DNA of 64,000 nt from a virus: positions 1 through 64,000 of the IMG/VR virus record IMGVR_UViG_3300045836_000088; one strand, 5' to 3'. Below are positions 35,633-44,602 of this stretch, in pieces. A program made the position numbers and the translations under genes. Position 1 is the stretch's first letter. Every line of letters begins with the position of its first letter. A model generated the notes under the pieces. That model saw only the letters and a list, made by a program, of their open reading frames with translations. It was not told the origin of the DNA and ran no database searches.

Positions 35633-38071
35633 TTAAGCTGCTTGTTGTTCTTGTGGTGGCGGCTGTTGCTGTTGTTGTTCAGCCTGTAATTGTGCTTGTT
35701 GCTGTGCTTGTGCCTCTGCTGCTTCTTGGTCTTGCATTTCATGAATGGCATTGACCATTATTTGTTTTTGGGTTTGGTCTACTATTCCTAACCCGTCCCA
35801 AACAAATTGCGGTATGTCTTTCCATGTTTTAGTAGGGTCATTCAATATGCCCTCAATGATCTTAGCTTTGGCAATACCTACAAATTTCAGAATTTCAATT
35901 TCCTTACTATTTTCAAGCTGTGCGGCCATTTCTTTAGCCTTATTATCAGCCTTTAACTGCTCCAGTTGCATTTCACCATCTGATTTGGCTTTGGCTGCTG
36001 CAATAGCTGACTGAGTATTGTCTATTGAATTTTGTCTTGCTTGTTGCTCTAATTCCTTTTTGCGCCTGTTAATACGTGCTGCAAGCATGTACGAAGCATA
36101 CACCACATCTATTTCAGCTAATCGCCTTACATCAATAGCATCGTTTAGCTGGATTTCGTTTTGAGATAATGCTTGTGCGATATTCTGCTCTAAAAACTGT
36201 TGCTCGCTATCATCATTAACTACCTTTATCAGCACATCGAAGTTTGTCTTTTCAAAGTCGTCAGTAGCATTGATTTTAATATATTCAATATTGTTTGCTC
36301 CTAACGCTCTACGGTAGCCATCGTAAGAGTTTGTTTTACCAAATACCAGTATATCCCAACCTCTTAGTTGAACTAATTTAGCGGCTCTCTGCTTAATATT
36401 GATGTAAGAGTTGTAAATGTAATTTGACGCACTTTCGCCCATTTTTTGTGCATCATGTAGCACTTGTGCGCCCGTTCCTTGATTCCTGATTTCTCCTGCG
36501 TCAAGGCTATTGCTGCCGATAATACGATAGAGTGTGTCCCATCCCTGATTCCATTTCGCCATCAACTGTTCCAGCTTACCGGAAAATGGTACATTGTTAG
36601 CGGTAATAGGTTCCCTGCGCTGACCTTTTCCGTCATCCTCTAAACGCTTATAAAAGCCGATACCTGTTTGCTTTTTAATCTTATACAGGTCATAAGGGGA
36701 TAATGTACCTTCTCCTAAACCTATATCTACATCCGACATAGTAGAAATATCCACATCATAACCATCCGGCATAGCAGCTGCAATTATTTTCTGCTGTTGC
36801 AGGTCAATAAGCTGCATCATCTTAATGGTAGGTATCATAGTTTCAATCAATGGCGTATTTACCATTTGATTGTTACCATACATATAGACAGCGTATGATG
36901 AATAGATTTCCTGCAAGTTCTGTGAGGGCTTAATCATATTTTTAGATAAGCCCCATTCTAAAACATATTCAGTCTCAGCGATCATAACGCCCGTGTACTG
37001 AACGTAATATGGATTGCTTTGCAGGGTCTTTTCAGGGTCAGTAACGCGGGATATACGGTCTAACGTTTCCTTACCGAACCTATCTTGCCCTACTTTGTAT
37101 TTCAGGTTATAAAGCGTTTTAAAGTCCAATTCAATAACTTCAACGCGCCAGCTATCGTATGGCCTTGCTAATGCTGTAGTATAGGCGGCATCCCATCCAT
37201 AACTAAAGTCAGCAGGATTACCAAACTTACCTTTAGCATTTTGCGCCAATTCAAATAGCTTTTCTTCGCTTACTTTTCCCGGATATTTGAGGCGTATATC
37301 GGCAATAGACATATAGAATGCTTCGCCTATCCATTGCCAGTCCCTAAAGTCATTCCATTCTGTATAAGAAGTAATTAGATTTTCAGGCTTGATAAAGCGA
37401 ATTTTAATACGCCCTGTAGCGTCGATAAATACTTTTACACCTGCATATCCACAATTAATAAGATCGTCCATTAGGCGGTCTTTAATTACACCGTCAAAGT
37501 CATTTTCATACATGACAAGCGTAATTAACTCCTGCATCATTATTTCTTCTTCTTCCTTGTAGTTATAGCCAAACTCTACGTTAACTTCTTCCTCACTTTG
37601 CGGGTCGTTATCACTAAAATTCTCAATAGGAACACCAGATTGTTGCTGCAATTGCATAATTCGCAATTTCTCGCGCAATTTGAACAAGGCATTATCTTTA
37701 GCCTTTTTCTTTTTATCTGTGACGTATGGGTCTATTGAGTTACAGGATATTTTCTCTATCCGTTGGTTATACCGATCTTTTAGCCTGTTTAAAAAAGGAA
37801 TAGCTATAGGAAGTGGTGAGTAGTCAAGATTCACTACAGATAATTCCCCGTCAAGGTCAAGGCGGTCTTTATATTCATCCATAGGCTGTTTACCCATAGC
37901 GAAAGCCCTGTTATAGTCAAATCTCGCCTTACGTCCTGAACGTGTTTCGCCATTATACCCTGTATTCCACTTGTTGTATGCCCCGGTCATAAGTTTAAGA
38001 CCAAATGAAGGCAAGTCCTTTTGATCGTCCGGCAATAGAGGGTTTGGCATTGTTGATGTACCTGTGAGCAT
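35633..38071 (-). CDS. Portal protein (812 aa)
   Basis: Directly downstream of terminase, with the length and pattern of podovirus/crAss-like portals. A charged N-terminal wing region contains FDYNRAFAMGKQPMDEYKD. Further segments are DGVIKDRLMDDLINCGYAGVKVFID and GTGAQVLHDAQKMGESASNYIYNSY near 540-560. The C-terminal barrel-like coiled coil ends in a poly-Gln/Ala tail. It forms the dodecameric DNA channel. An internal ATG at 38050 (MPNPLLPDD) is an alternative start. Confidence 0.8.
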   Translation of the reverse strand: MLTGTSTMPNPLLPDDQKDLPSFGLKLMTGAYNKWNTGYNGETRSGRKARFDYNRAFAMGKQPMDEYKDRLDLDGELSVVNLDYSPLPIAIPFLNRLKDRYNQRIEKISCNSIDPYVTDKKKKAKDNALFKLREKLRIMQLQQQSGVPIENFSDNDPQSEEEVNVEFGYNYKEEEEIMMQELITLVMYENDFDGVIKDRLMDDLINCGYAGVKVFIDATGRIKIRFIKPENLITSYTEWNDFRDWQWIGEAFYMSIADIRLKYPGKVSEEKLFELAQNAKGKFGNPADFSYGWDAAYTTALARPYDSWRVEVIELDFKTLYNLKYKVGQDRFGKETLDRISRVTDPEKTLQSNPYYVQYTGVMIAETEYVLEWGLSKNMIKPSQNLQEIYSSYAVYMYGNNQMVNTPLIETMIPTIKMMQLIDLQQQKIIAAAMPDGYDVDISTMSDVDIGLGEGTLSPYDLYKIKKQTGIGFYKRLEDDGKGQRREPITANNVPFSGKLEQLMAKWNQGWDTLYRIIGSNSLDAGEIRNQGTGAQVLHDAQKMGESASNYIYNSYINIKQRAAKLVQLRGWDILVFGKTNSYDGYRRALGANNIEYIKINATDDFEKTNFDVLIKVVNDDSEQQFLEQNIAQALSQNEIQLNDAIDVRRLAEIDVVYASYMLAARINRRKKELEQQARQNSIDNTQSAIAAAKAKSDGEMQLEQLKADNKAKEMAAQLENSKEIEILKFVGIAKAKIIEGILNDPTKTWKDIPQFVWDGLGIVDQTQKQIMVNAIHEMQDQEAAEAQAQQQAQLQAEQQQQQPPPQEQQAA

Positions 38072-38090
38072 ACTTACTTTTTTAACAAAC

Positions 38091-40196
38091 TTATCTATTA
38101 TAAGCGTTGCTTTTTTTGAGCTTTAAAAACGTCAAAACTTTGGTTTCTACCTTTTCTGACTGCTTCCATTCCTTTAATCCCATTAGTGAATAACCCCATG
38201 CCATGCAAGCGTCATAGTCGGTACGCTCATCTATATCAAACTTTACCATTTCTTTCAGCAGGCGCAGGAATTTTATCTTGTGCATATTGATTAAAGCATA
38301 TTCCTTCATTTCAGTAAGGTGCTGCTCTCTTGCTTCTTTATCCTGTGGTGCTATGCCGTACACTTCGGAACCATTCGCACGTTTACTGGTAATCAGGTAG
38401 CCAACTTTCTTAGGGGCATCCAATTCAGAAGCAAGCCTGTTTTCTACTGCGTAATCCTCCCAATCAGTAGGTGAGCGTTCTGCTAATAATTTAATTCCAT
38501 AGTATTCAAGTCCCCAAAATACCTGATCGTGGAAGTCGCGCTTTTTATCCGGCCTTCCCAAGAACATAGCCACTGGCATGTTGGAGTTTTCAGGGTCTAA
38601 CGCATCATATCGTTGGTGGATAATACAGCAAGCATCAGAACCGGGATCTACTGTGGCCTTAGCATTAGCATACGTATCTAAACCTGCCGCGCCAAACACC
38701 CCATTTGTAGGATATTTAATACTGCCATGATACTTATTTTGATTTGGCTGATCGATTAGCTTGAGGATGTACCACATGCCGTTCGGATCATCAACTGGAA
38801 CCTTCTCACCGCTGTCTTTTTTCTTAAAAGACATTCTACGGCCATTTTCCTTTTGACCTAATTTCCGGCATTCTTCCTCAATAATTGCAATTTGAGCGTT
38901 AAGCTCATCTAATTTGAAGTTACACCTGTTATTAGCTCCTTTGAATACCTCTTGCCATGTGAAAGGATTTTTTAAAATCTCCTCCAATAGCATTTCGGCA
39001 TCATTCTCTAACATCTTTCGGTTTTCTTCCAGATAAGTTTTCGCACCGATATATGGGTCAGGACAAGGTAAACCAGTAGATGGGTCTATAAATGTTTTAA
39101 GATATTCTGTCTGCTCTTTAGTTGGATTTTCAATGATTGATTCACCGTATTTACCGACGTAGCCCAAAAAGCCTTTATAAGCCGGTATAAAGAACCTTTT
39201 CAATTTACTTACTGTTCTCCCAAAGCGATCTTTTTTGCCGTTTATATGGTCTGAATTGTCCCATATTGCCCTGAAGTTATCACCACCTTCATCACCTTTG
39301 TTGACTGTGGTAAACAACGAAACGTGACCACCGATCATAGCACCAACAACCAATGTGTCGCTGATGCGGGTTAAACACTTTTGAACGTTATATTTCTTCC
39401 ATTTTCCAGCCTCATCAATAGTTACGTGCCTTACCCGTCTTCCGTCATAAGCATTCTCGGAAGTATCAAGCCAGTTTACACGGTTATTCTTACCCTTATC
39501 GCCACTGGCCTTTGTATTATTCTTAGTGATCTTTTGGGATGGTTTTGCAATATGTATTTCAGATTCCGTAACCTTGTTTAAGTCCGGCATCAAAAATTCA
39601 GGCAGATTTTCAAGGGAGTGCTTCACGAAGAAATACATCTCCTGCGCATCCGTACCTGTTTTTGAAACAATACCCTGTAATGTATTGGATTCCAGTATAG
39701 CGATCAATAATTTATTGGATGCAGACATAGAGGACAAGCCCAAACGTCTACCTTTAATACCACAATCGCCTAAACAGAATTGGTCTTTCTCGCATATCTC
39801 AAAAAACCGCATGTACTCAAGGGAAGTTTCCTTATAAATTGGTTGTATGCCTTCTTGTAGGGTATGCCATTGATGGAAGAAGTAACAATAGTTATTGAAG
39901 TAGGTAGGAACTCCATTAATCATTATCCAATCTCCGGTGTGCAATCTTTCAATTTCTTCCTCAAACCATTGGCGTTGGTTATTATCAGCAATATCCCACC
40001 AACAATCACCTTTCTTAGGGTCAGTATTCCAATCCCACTGCTCATGTTCTGTTCGCCTTGACCATACCTGATCTTTAACCGGTAAATCATACCCCCGAAT
40101 TGTATTTAAAGCAGGAATAGGGGGACATACATACGTAAGTCCCTGAACTTCTATCGTGAGGATTTGTCCTTCTTTATATTTAGGCTTTGGCGGCAT
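38091..40196 (-). CDS. terL: Terminase large subunit (701 aa)
   Basis: I chose ATG at 40196 (MPPKPKYKEG) over a TTG at 40229. The ATPase domain has a Walker-A-like GIKGRRLGLSS (about 147-157) and Walker B VRHVTIDEAGKW with D261/E262. The nuclease domain includes GLDTYANAK with an acidic residue near 510. It translocates and cuts DNA during head filling. A preceding small gene overlaps its start by 17 nt; the portal follows after 20 nt. Confidence 0.85.
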   Translation of the reverse strand: MPPKPKYKEGQILTIEVQGLTYVCPPIPALNTIRGYDLPVKDQVWSRRTEHEQWDWNTDPKKGDCWWDIADNNQRQWFEEEIERLHTGDWIMINGVPTYFNNYCYFFHQWHTLQEGIQPIYKETSLEYMRFFEICEKDQFCLGDCGIKGRRLGLSSMSASNKLLIAILESNTLQGIVSKTGTDAQEMYFFVKHSLENLPEFLMPDLNKVTESEIHIAKPSQKITKNNTKASGDKGKNNRVNWLDTSENAYDGRRVRHVTIDEAGKWKKYNVQKCLTRISDTLVVGAMIGGHVSLFTTVNKGDEGGDNFRAIWDNSDHINGKKDRFGRTVSKLKRFFIPAYKGFLGYVGKYGESIIENPTKEQTEYLKTFIDPSTGLPCPDPYIGAKTYLEENRKMLENDAEMLLEEILKNPFTWQEVFKGANNRCNFKLDELNAQIAIIEEECRKLGQKENGRRMSFKKKDSGEKVPVDDPNGMWYILKLIDQPNQNKYHGSIKYPTNGVFGAAGLDTYANAKATVDPGSDACCIIHQRYDALDPENSNMPVAMFLGRPDKKRDFHDQVFWGLEYYGIKLLAERSPTDWEDYAVENRLASELDAPKKVGYLITSKRANGSEVYGIAPQDKEAREQHLTEMKEYALINMHKIKFLRLLKEMVKFDIDERTDYDACMAWGYSLMGLKEWKQSEKVETKVLTFLKLKKSNAYNR

Positions 40197-40587
40197 TTTT
40201 CTTCTTGAAATTTTCGCTTGCCTCCTCAAATGGGTTGCGGTGCTCTTTGATTTCAGTCTTGGTGGTTACAGTAGTTTCTTTAACTGTAGTTTCGGTATTT
40301 GATATGCCTTTGGTAGTTCTTTCAATATTTAACAGCTTGTCACTCTTATCAAAAAGCACCATTACGCGGGTGAATATAGTATCGTTTTTGTCTGACTTGA
40401 TATAGTTAAGGTTTTTACCGTTCTCCCCGGCTTTACCAGTCCTGATCTTGATTAAATCTTGAGCATAGCCATCGCTAATTAGATTAAGCTCTACAAGTAG
40501 ACTACTGGCACCATTCAAAGCACCATGTGCCCACTCAATGTATTCCTGCACTTCTTTTGGCAGATTATCTAAGTTTGGTTTCTCCAT
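40180..40587 (-). CDS. Small packaging-associated protein, possible terminase small subunit (135 aa)
   Basis: Helical N-terminus (NLPKEVQEYIEWAHGAL) and a Thr/Lys/Glu-rich C-terminus with TTVKETTVTTKTE, giving an extended charged tail. Overlaps the terminase start by 17 nt and the upstream wHTH gene by 23 nt. Small-terminase role is inferred from position only. Confidence 0.5.
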   Translation of the reverse strand: MEKPNLDNLPKEVQEYIEWAHGALNGASSLLVELNLISDGYAQDLIKIRTGKAGENGKNLNYIKSDKNDTIFTRVMVLFDKSDKLLNIERTTKGISNTETTVKETTVTTKTEIKEHRNPFEEASENFKKKNAAKA

Positions 40588-41323
40588 ACTTTAACTTTTC
40601 TTTAATCACTCCTTTAGCCTTAAACTCTTTTTTGTAAGCGTCATATAATTGCTGGCCTTTTACACTCATCGTATAGTAGACGTAAACACCTTTTTTAAAC
40701 CGCTCCACATATCCATCTTTAAGCAATAGTTTCAGCCCTCTATCTGCTCTGAACCTTGTTATCCCCCAATCAGCGCCATTATCAGCCCTAAACATTTGAT
40801 AATGGCGCATAATCAACAAGACCTCTACACATATCTGCTCCAATCCGTACTTTTCAGTTATACTCTGTAAAACATAGAAAGAGCTTATACCTGCCGCTAT
40901 AGATACATCTGCCGACCTTACACTCCTTACCTGTTTCTTGTATATCTGTTCCGCTATAACTTTAGCCTGAGAATAGATAGTGCTTTTATACTTCCGCTTT
41001 TCGATAGTTAGCTTTTTCTTTTCCTCGACTAACTTTTTGGCATAATTGCGCCGTATTTCTCGTACAAGCGCATTTGCCTGCGGTTCAAGCTTATGGATTC
41101 GGCGTTTGAAAAACCTCACATAAGCCTGTTGATTTTCTATTTTACGCCACAGTTCCGGGATAATTACCGCTTTGATATACTTTACTGACTTACCTTGTGT
41201 AATCAGACGTTTTTCACGCGGCTTTCTGATTTTATTGAAGTCTGCCTTTTCTTTCGGTGATTCAGAAATATCTACAGCAATAAAACCGCTTTTTTTTATC
41301 CAAAAACCTTTTTTGCGTGGCAT
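40565..41323 (-). CDS. Winged-helix DNA-binding protein in packaging operon (252 aa)
   Basis: Very basic protein with a long coiled-coil-like stretch (residues about 60-125) and a C-terminal winged-helix-like segment: ITRFRADRGLKLLLKDGYVERF followed by YTMSVKGQQLYDAY, a MarR-type recognition and wing. Could be a terminase small subunit or late regulator. Starts 2 nt after the upstream gene stops. Confidence 0.55.
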   Translation of the reverse strand: MPRKKGFWIKKSGFIAVDISESPKEKADFNKIRKPREKRLITQGKSVKYIKAVIIPELWRKIENQQAYVRFFKRRIHKLEPQANALVREIRRNYAKKLVEEKKKLTIEKRKYKSTIYSQAKVIAEQIYKKQVRSVRSADVSIAAGISSFYVLQSITEKYGLEQICVEVLLIMRHYQMFRADNGADWGITRFRADRGLKLLLKDGYVERFKKGVYVYYTMSVKGQQLYDAYKKEFKAKGVIKEKLKYGETKLR

Positions 41324-41325
41324 AA

Positions 41326-41925
41326 TCAGGAAGCTTTGTCTAAAATTTTACCTACAATCTCATGTTCCATGATCTTCACATATTCCTTATCCTGATATTT
41401 GATTGTATAGTTATTCTTATCAATGCTTAAAACAGTATCACCAACATCAAACACGTTATTTTCAGGCACAACAACTATTTTAAGACGTAGATTATCTTTC
41501 TTGCCGCCTTGAATGATGATACCACCATCAGTTACTTTCTCCTGTTCAAATACAGGTTCGGCTAGATATAAGTCTTTTACTGGCTTAATTTTCCCGTCTT
41601 GCTCAATGGTAAAGAATACGAAATAGGCATCTATCCAATAGCCATCGTCATGCTTTTCTGCTGTCTCATAGGCCATGTAATGCACAAATAATCTATCACC
41701 AACCTTGTATGGGTATTTACTATTGGCATGGATTACAGTACATATTTGGGGGTCTGTTTCAAGCTTATTATGGTTCTCGTCAAACTTTGTGTGAGTTTCA
41801 GCGTCACCATGCGAGTATAGCCACATATCAGGTCTGATAATGTCTATTCCATTAAATCCTTTGCCAACTACTTTATTATGTGATGTATCAAACTGTACTA
41901 CTAATTGTCCGTTAATGCAATTCAT
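41326..41925 (-). CDS. GroES-like or related beta-barrel protein (199 aa)
   Basis: The C-terminal part resembles co-chaperonin 10: VTDGGIIIQGG, a VVVPEN strand, FDVGDTVLSIDKNNYTIK and QDKEYVKIMEHEIVGKI. Phage GroES-like proteins assist capsid folding. The N-terminal ~110 residues are extra. A TAATTTTG box (41947-41954 on the plus strand, minus-strand sense) precedes it. The match is partial, so another beta-barrel role is possible. Confidence 0.5.
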   Translation of the reverse strand: MNCINGQLVVQFDTSHNKVVGKGFNGIDIIRPDMWLYSHGDAETHTKFDENHNKLETDPQICTVIHANSKYPYKVGDRLFVHYMAYETAEKHDDGYWIDAYFVFFTIEQDGKIKPVKDLYLAEPVFEQEKVTDGGIIIQGGKKDNLRLKIVVVPENNVFDVGDTVLSIDKNNYTIKYQDKEYVKIMEHEIVGKILDKAS

Positions 41926-41946
41926 ATAATTTCGCTCTGTCTATAC

Positions 41947-41990
41947 CAAAATTACCCCTTAAAAACACGTGATTTTGAGCACTACATTTG
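41947..41990. promoter_or_regulatory. Divergent promoter region
   Basis: Minus-strand -7 box TAATTTTG (41954-41947) for the packaging operon and plus-strand -7 box TACATTTG (41983-41990) for the 76-aa gene. No convincing -33 element with correct spacing was seen for either. Confidence 0.5.
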
Positions 41991-42023
41991 GTGTAGATTA
42001 ATCACTTTAAAAAGTAAAAAGTC

Positions 42024-42254
42024 ATGGCGAATTTTATTCAGGTTACAGTTTATCAGGATTTAGACGGAAATGCAGTAGCGGGTGTTGCCCGTCAGCTTGC
42101 AGTTAAAAATTGCTTTCAGTTTATTCCTGACACCAGTGTTGCAAATGCTAACACGCGTATTGAGGTTCTTTACAACAAAGACAATGCGTTAAAGTCAGGA
42201 AGGTTGTATGTATCAGAAGCGGCAACTGCATTGACTACTGCCGCAAACACCTAA
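42024..42254 (+). CDS. Single plus-strand gene in late region (76 aa)
   Basis: MANFIQVTVYQDLDGNAV start, beta-rich, no signal or membrane segment. It has its own TACATTTG box 34 nt upstream and a strong terminator 44 nt after the stop, so it is an independent unit opposed to the late operons. It may be a moron expressed in the lysogen or a small virion/decoration protein. No family recognised. Confidence 0.65.
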   Translation: MANFIQVTVYQDLDGNAVAGVARQLAVKNCFQFIPDTSVANANTRIEVLYNKDNALKSGRLYVSEAATALTTAANT

Positions 42255-42297
42255 ATTGGTTTTTTAATAGGTTGATTTATGTTTAATTAGGGGAAAG

Positions 42298-42315
42298 GCC
42301 GCTGTAAAAAGCGGC
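42298..42315 (+). terminator. Terminator of the 76-aa gene
   Basis: GCCGCT (42298-42303) and AGCGGC (42310-42315) form a short GC-rich stem followed by TTTTTT on the plus strand. Confidence 0.85.
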
Positions 42316-42333
42316 TTTTTTGTTGTAATAAAA

Positions 42334-42360
42334 AAGCACGTGCCAATCGGTTACGTGCTT
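42334..42360 (-). terminator. Bidirectional terminator
   Basis: AAGCACGT (42334-42341) pairs with ACGTGCTT (42353-42360). It has an A-tract before and TTTAAT after, so it can terminate in both directions; it lies downstream of the minus-strand 97-aa gene. Confidence 0.7.
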
Positions 42361-42389
42361 TTAATATATAATGGAGAGTTTGAGTGCTA

Positions 42390-42683
42390 TTAAATAGTTG
42401 GGAATCCAGCTTTGCCGATATAAACCCAAAGACTTTGCGGCGCAACTACGCTTCCTGCTTCAACGCCTTGATCTTTAAGTTCAGGGTGGTTTTCAATATC
42501 GCTTTCAGTGATAACATACACTTCTGCTGTAGCTGCTTTTTCTTTTGATACCGAAGCTTCGTTATGAACTACTGGTTCGTTTAATGGTGCTTGTTCTGGT
42601 TGTTGTGTCTCGATTGCTGCCTGAGTTTCAACAACTGGGGGTGTGCTTTCTGGAGCTTGTGTTCCTTGTTCTGTATTTTCCAT
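42390..42683 (-). CDS. Hypothetical protein with acidic Pro/Gln linker (97 aa)
   Basis: Residues 1-50 are a Pro/Glu/Gln-rich linker (PPVVETQAAIETQQPE) of the same style as the scaffold-protein N-terminus. Residues 50-97 form a small folded part (VYVITESDIENHPELKDQG then SLWVYIGKAGFP). Last gene of a minus-strand block, next to the two terminators. Unknown function. Confidence 0.6.
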   Translation of the reverse strand: MENTEQGTQAPESTPPVVETQAAIETQQPEQAPLNEPVVHNEASVSKEKAATAEVYVITESDIENHPELKDQGVEAGSVVAPQSLWVYIGKAGFPTI

Positions 42684-42724
42684 AATTACTACTTGATTTT
42701 TTTATAAAAGTAGATAATAAAAAA

Positions 42725-42741
42725 CCCCGCTTTTGGCAGGG
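42725..42741 (-). terminator. Terminator after the 56-aa gene
   Basis: On the minus strand CCCTGC (42741-42736) pairs with GCGGGG (42730-42725) through one G-U pair, followed by TTTTTTATTA. It lies between the small gene at 42778 and the 97-aa gene. Confidence 0.7.
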
Positions 42742-42777
42742 CTTCATTGTTAGAAATATATGATAGAGATGAATAAT

Positions 42778-42948
42778 TTAAGTGTTTTTGGGTGCTGAAT
42801 TGATGCCATGTTCAAGTTTTTCAATCTCTTGATTCTTATACATTATCATAAGCATAATCACATCTTCATTTCGAAACACACCATCATTATATTGCCATTC
42901 TTTGGCTTTTTGATCTAAATACCAATTTATCATTTCTTGTGGTTTCAT
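42778..42948 (-). CDS. Hypothetical small protein (56 aa)
   Basis: Gene read directly: ATG at 42948, TAA at 42778-42780. Sequence MKPQEMINWYLDQKAKEW with a Met-rich helix (VIMLMIMYKNQEIEKLEH) suggests an all-helical protein. It carries the recurrent AACCGCTAAAAA leader (42959-42970), supporting expression. No family recognised. Confidence 0.6.
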   Translation of the reverse strand: MKPQEMINWYLDQKAKEWQYNDGVFRNEDVIMLMIMYKNQEIEKLEHGINSAPKNT

Positions 42949-42958
42949 GTTTTTTTGG

Positions 42959-42970
42959 TTTTTAGCGGTT
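42959..42970 (-). promoter_or_regulatory. Leader motif copy AACCGCTAAAAA
   Basis: Recurrent intergenic motif (AACCGYYAAAAA), minus-strand sense, 11 nt before the 56-aa gene's start and just after the stop of the 268-aa gene. Confidence 0.6.
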
Positions 42971-42975
42971 ATAAT

Positions 42976-43782
42976 TTAATTAAGAGCATTATTTACTACC
43001 ATTTCATCACTCGCCTCATCACCCCATGCAGTAACGATCAAATATCCACTTACACCGTTATCATGGACTATTGGGTATAATACTACAGGGTCAGGAATCT
43101 CTTTTATTAACTTATGCCCCTCTTGCTTATAGCCTTTCATATCCATATCTTTAATTGGGGCGCATATGAACAATTTTGGAGTTCCTTCTATACAATAATA
43201 AGAATTACCTATACCATTACCTCTCAGATCGTTTTTAAGTTGAATATAACTTTCATAATGTTCTTTCGTAATTAACTTTCGGTCACCAAATCCGAAACTC
43301 ACATAATAACAACTTTTAAGATCAGGATGAGAATTATAAAACTGCTCTATTTGAGTTAAGTTTTTAGCTGGAACAAAGCCCTTATATTGGCTTACTTCAC
43401 CAAGCACTAGGTTGTATTTTTCACAAATCTTTTTTGCTATTTCTTCAGAAACGAACTTATAATTTGGATATAGTATTTTATAATCACTTACTACTTGACT
43501 TATATTTTTTTGTTCTTCAGTGGCTTTTTTAAATTCATTTAGGCTTACCACTTCTTTCGTCGATGTAAACCCAAATTCATTCAGCTTATTTGCCTTTTCT
43601 TGATTTGATAAGGTTATACTAGATAGTATATTATTAGCTGATGCAAGTAATTTATCACCAGCAGTCATAAATTCGTTATGAATTTCCTGAACTTCTTTAG
43701 GGTATGTATTTGATACAACTTCCATTGCATCAGTTTCTAACTCTGATTTGGCTTCTGATTTTAAAAAATTAAAAATTTTCAT
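42976..43782 (-). CDS. Hypothetical protein (268 aa)
   Basis: N-terminal helical half (LNEFKKATEEQKNISQVV) and a C-terminal alpha/beta half with PNYKFVSEEIAKKICEKYNL and VVLYPIVHDNGVSGYLIVTAWG. No signal peptide. It has the AACCGTCAAAAA leader upstream (43793-43804). It lies next to the PAS-like gene and could be part of a regulatory or sensory set; function unknown. Confidence 0.65.
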   Translation of the reverse strand: MKIFNFLKSEAKSELETDAMEVVSNTYPKEVQEIHNEFMTAGDKLLASANNILSSITLSNQEKANKLNEFGFTSTKEVVSLNEFKKATEEQKNISQVVSDYKILYPNYKFVSEEIAKKICEKYNLVLGEVSQYKGFVPAKNLTQIEQFYNSHPDLKSCYYVSFGFGDRKLITKEHYESYIQLKNDLRGNGIGNSYYCIEGTPKLFICAPIKDMDMKGYKQEGHKLIKEIPDPVVLYPIVHDNGVSGYLIVTAWGDEASDEMVVNNALN

Positions 43783-43792
43783 GTGTTTAGTT

Positions 43793-43804
43793 TTTTTGAC
43801 GGTT
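43793..43804 (-). promoter_or_regulatory. Leader motif copy AACCGTCAAAAA
   Basis: Minus-strand sense motif in the gap between the PAS-like and 268-aa genes, 11 nt before the latter's start codon. Confidence 0.6.
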
Positions 43805-43810
43805 ATTTAA

Positions 43811-44509
43811 TTATTGCGCTACTGCTACTGGCTCTCCCCATAAAGATAGTTGGCTATCATCATTCTTTGCTGACTTCTTGCGCCTAATATGAACTACTTT
43901 GCATTCTTCCTGTTCTTCAATAGCTTTTACTAAGCTTAAAGTATCATCTGAGAAATAAATATTGGCACTGATTACATTTCCTTGCTCATCTGTATTCTTG
44001 GATGATGTTATTTTAAATTGTCGCTCAGTATCGTACTTGTCTGTTGTATTTACTTCCAGTTCGCCAAACTTATCATTGCTGAAAACAATCTCGTCTAAAT
44101 TTTCGTGATCTATCAGCATCGCAATGTTCATCTTATTGATAAGCTCGTTTGGATGATAGCCAAAACGAGTTGCGGCTTCGTAATTGCAATCTTTGATTAA
44201 TCCTAACGGAGATATTGTAATGGTAGGCTTTTGTTGTTTACCCAACTTATAAGTGATGTTATTTGGTAAATCAAAGTTGACAATCATCTTTTTGATGTCA
44301 GACATGTTAGCTTTACGTTTAATGGCTTTTGCTGCCTCATTACCTACATTACGTAGTGTAACTTCAAGCATGTGAGCATACATCGAATAGAGGATGATTG
44401 TTAAATCTTTTGCTTCCTCTTTGTTGTCTACTGACATATATTCTATCACCGCTGCTTTGAACTCAGGGTGAATTAGCGCATCTAAAATGGTTCTCCTAAT
44501 AGTTCTCAT
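43811..44509 (-). CDS. PAS-domain-like protein (232 aa)
   Basis: Residues about 95-195 read as a PAS fold: ITISPLGLIKDCNYEAATRFGY, then NELINKMNIAMLI, and a C-terminal DEQGNVISANIYFSDDT strand pair. PAS modules sense ligands or mediate partner binding. The N-terminal ~90 residues are helical and basic (EAAKAIKRKANMSDIKK), perhaps DNA- or protein-binding. The C-terminus is basic too (HIRRKKSAK). PAS proteins are uncommon in phages; a sensory regulator is inferred. Confidence 0.55.
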   Translation of the reverse strand: MRTIRRTILDALIHPEFKAAVIEYMSVDNKEEAKDLTIILYSMYAHMLEVTLRNVGNEAAKAIKRKANMSDIKKMIVNFDLPNNITYKLGKQQKPTITISPLGLIKDCNYEAATRFGYHPNELINKMNIAMLIDHENLDEIVFSNDKFGELEVNTTDKYDTERQFKITSSKNTDEQGNVISANIYFSDDTLSLVKAIEEQEECKVVHIRRKKSAKNDDSQLSLWGEPVAVAQ

Positions 44510-44602
44510 CGTTTTTGGGTGTTAAGTTGTTTTTGTTAGTATAAATTTAGGGATAAGTATTTGGTATTTAGGCTATTGTTCAAAAATAGGAGATTTCAAC
44601 AG

